DNA from: GCA-003244245 sp039924425
Lineage (GTDB): Bacteria > Actinomycetota > Actinomycetes > Mycobacteriales > Pseudonocardiaceae
NCBI GenBank assembly: GCA_039924425.1
Contig: JBDTAX010000137.1
Span: 1-43,439 of the forward strand
DNA: 43,439 bases
Direction: 5' to 3'
Shown: one piece after another, positions 37,441 through 43,439 of the stretch
How the letters are laid out: each line of letters starts with the position of its first letter
Position numbering within the stretch: position 1 is the first letter of the stretch
The notes under the pieces: generated by a model
Seen by the model: only the letters and a program-made list of their open reading frames with translations
What the model was told of the DNA's origin: nothing
The model's database searches: none
Translations under genes and position numbers: made by a program

Positions 37441-38606
37441 TGAAATGGGCTGGCGTCGACGCTGATGCGGTATTACTGAAGGCCATCGTGGCCGCGGTGC
37501 CTGAATTGGAGGTGGCGCGGGAGTTCTTTGACAATAGTGCATGTTTGCCCGACCAGGTGGTGCAGCGGCTGCGTGGGACCGGTGTATTCCGAATGGCGCT
37601 GTCAACCGACCTCGGTGGCAGTGAGACCGACCCGCTCACCCAGATTCGCGCCGTTGAGATGCTCGCTGAGGTCGACGCCTCCCTCGGGTGGTACGCGATG
37701 GTCGGCTCCGACGGCGGGTTCTTTGCGTCGTTTTTGGACCCGGTTGCGGCCAGACGGCTGTACGGACCGGATCCCAATGTCATCACCGCTGGGTTCGTCG
37801 AACCGGCGGGACAAGCGGTTTCGACGGAAGGTGGCTATCTGGTCAGTGGGCGGTGGCCATTCGGCAGTGCCTCCAGGCATAGCACCTGGCTGGCCAGTGG
37901 TTGCCGGGTTGACACCGGAAACATCGGGCACCCAGAGCATGGCCGGTGGATAGTTGCGATCATGCCCCGTGCTGAGTGCCGGCTCGTCGAGGACAGTTGG
38001 CAGACCCTCGGGTTGAAAGGCAGTGGTAGCTTCGACTATCTGGCCGAGCAGGTGTTCGTCCCCACCGACCAGGTGTTCAGCTTCCTGGATGGGCCACGCA
38101 GCACTCATCCGTTGCACCGATTCCCGCTGATGTATCGGGCGAAATCCTGCGGTGTGGCGCTCGGTGTGGCGCGCGGAGCAATCGCTGAGTGGCGGCAGGT
38201 CATCATCGCTAAACGCGGTGTGGTGACGGGTCGGTCGGCGGGCGAGTCGCATCATGTGCACCAGGCCCTTGGCCGGGCGGAGGCACTGACCGGAGCTGCC
38301 CGCTGCTATGCGTACGCGACGGTCGCCGAACTGTGGCAGGTGCTGCGTGACGGGCAGGTCCCGGAGGACGAGTTGCGCGTGCGTTTTCGGCTGATGCTCG
38401 CGCAGGTGACCCAAAGTTGCCGAGACGCGGTCGGTTATCTGTTCACCGCGGCCGGGGGAAGCGCCATCTACCGGCGCAATGTGCTCGAGCGCCGGTTCCG
38501 TGACATCCATACCATTTCGCAACACGCGCTGGCCCACGACCGTACCTTCGAAACGGCAGGCAAGGCGCTACTCGGCCTGCCACTCGACGATCCTATGTTC
38601 TGCTGA
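37437..38606 (+). CDS. Acyl-CoA dehydrogenase-fold flavin monooxygenase-like protein
   Basis: 389 residues from ATG 37437. The N-terminal helical domain has ALSTDLGGSETDPLTQIRAV and ASLGWYAMVGSDGGFFASFL. The central beta domain has GGYLVSGRWPFGSASRHSTW and WQTLGLKGSGSFDYLAEQVF, and the C-terminal helical bundle ends with YRRNVLERRFRDIHTISQHA. This layout fits group D two-component flavin monooxygenases (HsaA/HpaB-like) as well as acyl-CoA dehydrogenases. It would need reduced flavin from a partner; the FMN reductase at 41058 is a candidate but is not adjacent. The substrate is unknown. Confidence 0.82.
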   Translation: MMKWAGVDADAVLLKAIVAAVPELEVAREFFDNSACLPDQVVQRLRGTGVFRMALSTDLGGSETDPLTQIRAVEMLAEVDASLGWYAMVGSDGGFFASFLDPVAARRLYGPDPNVITAGFVEPAGQAVSTEGGYLVSGRWPFGSASRHSTWLASGCRVDTGNIGHPEHGRWIVAIMPRAECRLVEDSWQTLGLKGSGSFDYLAEQVFVPTDQVFSFLDGPRSTHPLHRFPLMYRAKSCGVALGVARGAIAEWRQVIIAKRGVVTGRSAGESHHVHQALGRAEALTGAARCYAYATVAELWQVLRDGQVPEDELRVRFRLMLAQVTQSCRDAVGYLFTAAGGSAIYRRNVLERRFRDIHTISQHALAHDRTFETAGKALLGLPLDDPMFC

Positions 38607-38888
38607 GACATCTGAACGTAGACAAACGCATAAGAATGCGACCAAGATGACACCACGACTGCCCCTGCGACTCGACAGACATGAGGCTTCGGGACAATAG
38701 GGAACGGCTACGAATGCCTTCTGTTCCGTAGTCGCAGGCAGCACCCCGCATCTACCTGCAATTCGTCCGGGGTCGGGCCTTATCACCTGATTCCCGGTCA
38801 GTGGCTTCGGAGTCGGTCTGCCCCGGCCAGTCTCCTCACCGTGCTCTGCCCCCGGGATAGTTCGATCTCGATGGTCTAGCGGGTCGGC

Positions 38889-40120
38889 ATGGCGGGCTGT
38901 TACCTGCGGTTCTTGAGCGTGTCGCGATTGTCGGCGGCCGGCATCGCCGCGCTGCTCGACGCCCGGGAGGCCGCGGTGAGCCCGGGGCGGACTCGGCATC
39001 TGGGGTTCGGCGACATCGCCGCGGTGTGGGGGATGCTTGATCGCCTCGACGTGATCGCCACGATCGATGAGGTGGTCGGGGCGCGTCGATCCGACGCGGG
39101 CGCGAGCGTGGGCGCCTACCTGGCGCTGGCCGCGCTGCGGAGCTGGCCGCCATCGAGCACCGGCTGGCGCTGCGCATGATCGAAGCCTTCGGCCTGGACA
39201 TCTCGGCGCTGGCGCTGGACATGACCAACTTCGCCACCTACATCGACTCCACCAACGACCGCGCGCCGATCACGCAACGGGGCAAGGTCAAACAGAAGCG
39301 CGCCGACCTGCGCCTGGTCGGGATGGGCCTGGTCGGGCTGGGCCTGGTCGGGCTGGGCCTGGTCGTCACCCGCGACGGCGGCGTCCCCCTGGTGTCCCAC
39401 GCCTACCCGGGCAACCAGCTACACCGCGGTCGCCGCATCCTCTGGTGCCACCACGGACCGGGCGGGGTCACCGGCGGCGGAGATGACCGTGGTGTTCGAC
39501 GCCGGACAGAACTCGGTCGCCAACGTCGCCCACCTGGGCGCCACCGGTCTGCGCTTCGTCGGCTCGGTGCCGCCCTCAGACTGCCCCGACCCGCTCGCTC
39601 TGCCCGCCACCGACAGGGCACCGGTCGACGGTGAGCGCTTCGCCGGGCTCGACACCCGCCGCGAGGTCTACAACGCCGACCGCCGGGTCGTGCTGACCCA
39701 CTCACCGACCCTGCACGCCGCCCAAGCCCGCAGGTTCTCACAGACCCTGGCCAAGGCCACCGCGACGCTCTCCGCGCTGGCCGACACCCTCGCCCGCGGC
39801 CACACCCACCGCCCCCGACACAAGGTCGACGCCGAGATCAGCAAGATCCTCAAAGACCCCTGGGCCGCCCGCGTGATCAGCTACCAGCTCACCGGCGACA
39901 CCCCAGCCGAGCACCGGCTCAGCTTCACCTGCGTGCTGGTCCTCCAGATCGCGCACCTGATGCGCCGCCACGCCCACCAGCACGAGCTGACCAAGAGTGT
40001 CCGCGTTCTCCTCGACACCCTCGCCGGCATCGAGGAGAACGTGCTCATCTACCCCTCCACCGGAGGATGCCCCAAAGCCCGCAGGATGCTCACCGAGACC
40101 ACCCCCACCCAGGACCACCT
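38889..40120 (+). pseudogene. IS1634-like (IS4-superfamily) transposase, multiply broken
   Basis: Pieces appear in three frames. First RLSAAGIAALLDAREAAVSP and VIATIDEVVGARRSDAGASV. Then LALDMTNFATYIDSTNDRAP, KQKRADLRLVGMG and VVTRDGGVPLVSHAYPGN with the first catalytic Asp. Then MTVVFDAGQNSVANVAHLGA, ATLSALADTLARGHTHRPRH and VLVLQIAHLMRRHAHQHELT. The block with the final catalytic Glu is deleted. Tandem 15-base units at 39326-39355 encode the repeated GLVGLGL. The last part continues in frame into pirin sequence at about 40120. No terminal inverted repeats were found. Confidence 0.75.
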
Positions 40121-41030
40121 CACGAGCGGCTTCGAGGGGGAGGGCTTCCCGGTGCGTCGGGCCTTCGCTGGGGTGAGCTTGGCTGACCTGGATCCGTTTG
40201 TGCGCATGGACCAGATGGGTGAGGTCGACTATGCGCCCGGTGAGCCCAAGGGCATCCCGTGGCACCCGCATCGCGGTTTTGAGACGGTGACCTACATGAT
40301 CGATGGGAAGTTCGCGCACCAGGATTCTCACGGTGGCGGTGGCTTCATCACCGACGGCGCCACACAGTGGATGACCGCTGGGGGCGGCATCCTGCACATC
40401 GAAACGCCACCCGAGGATCTCGTGGTCTCCGGTGGTCTTTTCCATGGTGTCCAGCTCTGGGTCAACCTGCCGGCGAAGGACAAGATGATCCCACCCGCCT
40501 ATCAAGGCCTTGAAGCGGACCGGGTGAGCTTGCTGGCCTCGGCGGACGGTGGCGCTCTCGTGCGTCTGATCGCCGGTGAGGTGGCTGGGTACACCGGGCC
40601 TGGAGCGACGCACACGCCGATGGTTTTCCTCCACGCGACGGTCTCGCCCGGCGCGCGGCTGCAACTCCCGTGGAATGCTGGCTTCAACGCCCTCGGCTAC
40701 GTCCTGGCGGGTTCTGGGCGAGCCGGCGCCGAAGGACGGCCGGTGCACCGCGGCCAACTGGTGGTGTTCGGCGCCGGGGACTGGATCAGCGTCCGGGCTG
40801 AGGACCGCCAGGACTCCGGCGGTGTCGCCCTTGAGGTTCTGGTGCTCGGGGGCTAGCCCATCGGTGAGCCCGTCGAGCACTATGGGCCATTCGTGATGAA
40901 CACTCGAGCCGAGATCGAGCGGGCGATGAGAGACTTCCAGGCTGGCCGGTTCGGTCGCATCCCCGTAAACGCGCTGATGCCCCATGTGCCAGACTCCACC
41001 CCAGTTCGGATCGAACACACAGGAATCTGA
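40121..41030 (+). pseudogene. Pirin-family protein, 5'-truncated and interrupted by an amber codon
   Basis: From GFEGEGFPVRRAFAGVSLAD the frame is a clear pirin: GIPWHPHRGFETVTYMIDGK, HQDSHGGGGFITDGATQWMT, GGGILHIETPPEDLVVSGGL, FHGVQLWVNLPAKDKMIP, and the C-terminal cupin. The first 30 or so residues are replaced by transposase sequence. TAG at 40854 stops the frame after LEVLVLGG. Beyond it the same frame continues for 57 codons with the conserved end PIGEPVEHYGPFVMNTRAEI, ERAMRDFQAGRFGRIP up to TGA at 41028. Pirins bind Fe2+ and act as quercetinases or cofactors. Confidence 0.8.
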
Positions 41031-41057
41031 GGCCTCAGCGGCGAGACATCCCAGTCG

Positions 41058-41723
41058 CTACTCGACCCGGTCGAGCGCCGGTTCCGGATGCTCTCCCAAG
41101 TACTCCACCCATGCCTTCTTGAGGCAGGGGTAACGCGTGGACGCCTCGACCAGGCTCATGAAGCTGATCACATTCTGGTCGAAACGACGCTGCAACTCGC
41201 CATCGGCAATGCGACCGGAACCATCGAGAGCACGGTGAGCCTGCGCGAGAGAGAACATATCGGGGAAGATACGGGCACCGAGGTGCTCGAAGGGCACGCG
41301 CAAGGCCCACAGGCCCCGGTTTCCGCCGACCATCGAGGGAGACGCCGAGAGCAACAGCCCGTGCAGTTCGTTGAACGGCTGCGGACGACAGCGCGACACC
41401 CAGTCGATGGCGTTCTTGAGCACGCCAGGCATGGACGCGTTGTACTCCGGTGAGCAGACCACGAACGCATCGCACCGCTCGAGACGACGGCGGAACTCCT
41501 CCGCGCCAGGCGGGAATCGGCCCTCAAGCTCGGTGTCCGCGTTGAATGACGGGGCATCGAACTCAGCCATCGACGCGCGGTCCACTTCGCCCCCGTTGGC
41601 CACGATCGTGTCAGCGGCCAACCGCGCCAGCCGGGTGTTCAGCGATCCCACGCGCAGTGACCCCGAGAACACCAGGAACCGCACCGGCCCATGCCCCGAT
41701 CCATCACTCACGGTTACCTCCAT
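41058..41723 (-). CDS. NAD(P)H-dependent FMN reductase
   Basis: About 221 residues from ATG 41723 (upstream in-frame codons to 41813 lack family match). The flavodoxin-like fold starts FLVFSGSLRVGSLNTRLARL, the GSLR-x-S-x-N FMN phosphate loop, and has CSPEYNASMPGVLKNAIDWV, the SPEYN motif of this family. The later SASPSMVGGNRGLWALRVPF strand also matches. It reduces FMN or quinones with NADPH or NADH. It could supply reduced flavin to the monooxygenase-like gene at 37437. Confidence 0.9.
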   Translation of the reverse strand: MEVTVSDGSGHGPVRFLVFSGSLRVGSLNTRLARLAADTIVANGGEVDRASMAEFDAPSFNADTELEGRFPPGAEEFRRRLERCDAFVVCSPEYNASMPGVLKNAIDWVSRCRPQPFNELHGLLLSASPSMVGGNRGLWALRVPFEHLGARIFPDMFSLAQAHRALDGSGRIADGELQRRFDQNVISFMSLVEASTRYPCLKKAWVEYLGEHPEPALDRVE

Positions 41724-41949
41724 AGTGCGGAGTCTTAGTCGTCCCGCGGAGAGGACGATTGTGGTATACGGTCCGCAGGATACCGGCGAAGGTGCCCTTT
41801 TTGGCCAGCCCACCGGCCGGTGTCAGCAGCCTTACACGGCACTGTTGCGTTGGCGAATGGCTGGCTGGCTGGGGCAGGCTGTGCTGATGCGTTGTCGCCA
41901 CCCGTCGAGTGCCTCCGCCGGGGTCTGGTTTCGCTGGGTTCCGGTTCCC

Positions 41950-42670
41950 CGCTTGCCTCGGGCCAGGAGCGGAATCTGCCCGCCAGTGAGCACCATCCGC
42001 ACCTGCCGGGGGGAGAGCTGGTGGCGCACCTGGTAGCTCTGGTCCCGACCGACTGGTGTTGACGATGGTGAGTTCGGCGCCGGTGGTCAGCGCCTGCCGC
42101 ACTCCGTCGAGGAGCAGCGTGTCGAGCTGTGCGATGCGGTCGTAATCCTCGTCGTCGCGGAACTCCAGCGCCAGCACCCCGAAAGTTCGCCAGGTTCTGC
42201 CAGTGGATCCGGGCGAACGACGTGGCCAGCACCGCACGCAACCGGGCCCTTGACCAGCTTCTCCTGGGCGGCCTGCTCGGGAGGCAGCGGCGCGAGCAGC
42301 ATCGCGGTGTTCACCGATGCCCACTCCGGCAGTTCCAGGGGCGGGTAGTCCAGGCCAAGCTCCTCGGCGAGGTCCCGGGGATCGGTGATCACGCCGGTCA
42401 GCGCGGCGGCTGTGGCGGTCTCTGGCGAGCAGAGCCAGACCGCGTCCCGCTTCGTGCCGCTGCGGCCCGGGAAGTTCCGCGGGAAGGTACGCAGCGAGTT
42501 GCGCCCGGCGGCCGGCGCCTGACCCATCCCATGCACCCGGCCTGGTGGATGCGCGCACCGGCCGCGATGAGATCGAAGGTGGCACCCATCCTGGTCAGGT
42601 CCTCGAAGATCTCCCGCGAGGACGGGTTGACATCGAAGCTGACCGCGTCGCTGGCCTGCCGGCCCTTGAA
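41950..42670 (-). pseudogene. Aconitase/homoaconitase C-terminal remnant with several frameshifts
   Basis: Reading down the minus strand: KGRQASDAVSFDVNPSSREI, ATFDLIAAGARIHQAGCMG; then in another frame GMGQAPAAGRNSLRTFPRNF, PGRSGTKRDAVWLCSPETA and TAAALTGVITDPRDLAEELG; then RAVLATSFARIHWQNLANF; then GVLALEFRDDEDYDRIAQLD; then VRHQLSPRQVRMVLTGGQIP. These are aconitase blocks in order, needing at least four frame changes. The CMGC-type iron-sulfur motif has lost its second Cys, about 80-90 residues before RAVLATSF are missing, and the N-terminal half is absent. Confidence 0.85.
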
Positions 42671-42691
42671 GCGGGGAGGGGGCGGTAGCCG

Positions 42692-43279
42692 GTGACGGAG
42701 GCCACCCGGGCCGATCGGGTGTGGGGTGTGGTGAGCGCTCACGCTGAGGGGCTCGGTGTCGCGGTGTCGGTGCGTTCGCTGTGTCAGGCGGCCGCGGCCC
42801 GGTTGCCGGTCAGCGGGGTCGCGGTATCGGTCCGGGGTGAGCTGATGGTCTCCGAGGTGCTCTGCGCCACCGGGGGGCTGAGCCGAGAGCTGGAGGAACT
42901 GCAGCAGCTCACCGTGGGCGAGGGCCCGTCCCTGGAGGTGTTGGCGAGTGGCGCCTCGGTGTTGGTGGGTGAGCTGGACTGCGCCCCGGTGCAGGCTCGG
43001 TGGCCGTTGTTCGCCGCGGCGGCCGTCGAGGCCGGGGCCCGGGCTCTGTTCGCGCTGCCGTTGCGTGTCGGTGCCCTCCGCGGTGGTGTATTCGTGCTGG
43101 CTTCGGACCGCCCGGGGCGGTTGCCAGGCGAGGACTTGGCTGAGGCGTGGGTATTCGCCGGGTTCGCCCTGCGGCTGGTGCTCGACGAACAGGCCGGTGT
43201 CAACTCCCGGGAGGGCTACTGTATGAGCAGGCCCTATCGTAGTGTTTCGCGATCTTGTTCGTTGTCGGGGGTGACGCGG
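42692..43279 (+). CDS. GAF-domain regulator lacking its usual ANTAR domain
   Basis: From GTG 42692, with GGGGAGGGGG upstream, about 196 codons. The GAF fold spans about 20-165: LCQAAAARLPVSGVAVSVRG, LEELQQLTVGEGPSLEVLAS, RWPLFAAAAVEAGARALFAL, PLRVGALRGGVFVLASDRPG, LAEAWVFAGFALRLVLDEQA. In GAF-ANTAR proteins an RNA-binding ANTAR domain should follow. Here a 25-codon low-similarity stretch (from NSREGYCMSRPYRSVSRSCS) runs without a stop into the next GAF gene. The ANTAR domain may have been deleted, fusing two genes. Confidence 0.75.
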
Positions 43280-43439
43280 ATGACCGGTGACCGGTTGGCC
43301 CGAACCTTCGTGGAGCTCGCCGACACCCTGGTCGACGAGTTCGACCTGGTCGAGTTCCTGCACCTGCTGGTGGATCGCTGCGTGGAGCTGTTGGAGGTGT
43401 CCGCGGCCGGGCTGCTGCTGGGCGACTCCCACGACCAGC
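43280..43439 (+). CDS. Start of a second GAF-domain regulator, cut by window end
   Basis: MTGDRLARTFVELADTLVDE, FDLVEFLHLLVDRCVELLEV, SAAGLLLGD is the typical beginning of GAF-ANTAR proteins. ATG 43280 is in frame with the upstream GAF gene, with no stop between them. It may be expressed separately, from this ATG or GTG 43271, or as part of a fused protein. The window ends inside the GAF domain. Confidence 0.75.
   Translation, partial: MTGDRLARTFVELADTLVDEFDLVEFLHLLVDRCVELLEVSAAGLLLGDSHDQ

Noticed and set aside
38607..38888. Intergenic gap searched for IS ends and small genes
   Set aside because: No inverted terminal repeat, target duplication or convincing ORF could be recognised.
39738..41018. 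426-codon open frame on the minus strand
   Set aside because: It is antisense to the transposase remnant and pirin, both of which have family motifs on the plus strand.
42398..43432. 344-codon minus-strand frame
   Set aside because: Only its last 50 codons before the frameshift are aconitase-like; the rest is antisense to the GAF gene, so it was not called as one gene.

Overview
The window is high-GC actinobacterial DNA, most probably from Pseudonocardiaceae or a close relative. Supporting signs are two Scr1-type helix-turn-helix plus DUF397 gene pairs, a DUF6247 protein, mycothiol-dependent maleylpyruvate isomerase-like enzymes, GAF regulators, a SigE-type sigma factor and many GTG/TTG starts with 4-bp gene overlaps. 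No rRNA, tRNA, CRISPR array or complete insertion sequence was found.

Left part (1-17 kb), mostly intact genes: a membrane molybdopterin oxidoreductase with an internal Tat-like motif; a caspase/beta-propeller gene coupled to an EACC1-like gene, flanked by a truncated copy of the 5' end of the neighbouring polysaccharide deacetylase; an MGDG-synthase-like glycosyltransferase; a BlaI/M56 pair; a minus-strand run of sigma factor, tiny membrane protein, DedA and septum-formation protein; class II fructose-bisphosphate aldolase with DUF3151; an APC permease; and a ParB-like gene coupled to a RodA/FtsW protein.

Middle part (17-27 kb), accessory: a small kinase with an altered P-loop, small lineage-specific genes, two regulator/DUF397 units (one with a long symmetric operator upstream), a divergent NRAMP-type transporter with a soluble MgtE-like partner and two tiny upstream ORFs, and a tatA-tatB cluster.

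Right part (27-43 kb): a rifamycin-resistance locus of glycosyltransferase (rgt), monooxygenase (rox) and RNA-polymerase helicase (helR), with a palindrome upstream that resembles the rifamycin-associated element. Rox looks complete, rgt appears to have lost two internal blocks, and helR carries a frameshifting deletion. A short second Rho factor lies nearby. The rest of this part is unusually rich in damaged genes: IS30-like and IS1634-like transposase pieces, an SH3-domain remnant, an MFS stub, an M1 peptidase lacking HEXXH, a pirin with a lost N-terminus and an amber codon, an aconitase fragment with several frameshifts, and a GAF gene fused in frame to the next one. Intact genes in between include an F420/PPOX-type oxidoreductase, a methyltransferase, a flavin monooxygenase-like acyl-CoA dehydrogenase homologue and an FMN reductase. 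Family assignments rest on motifs and on remembered family sequences; no database search was run.
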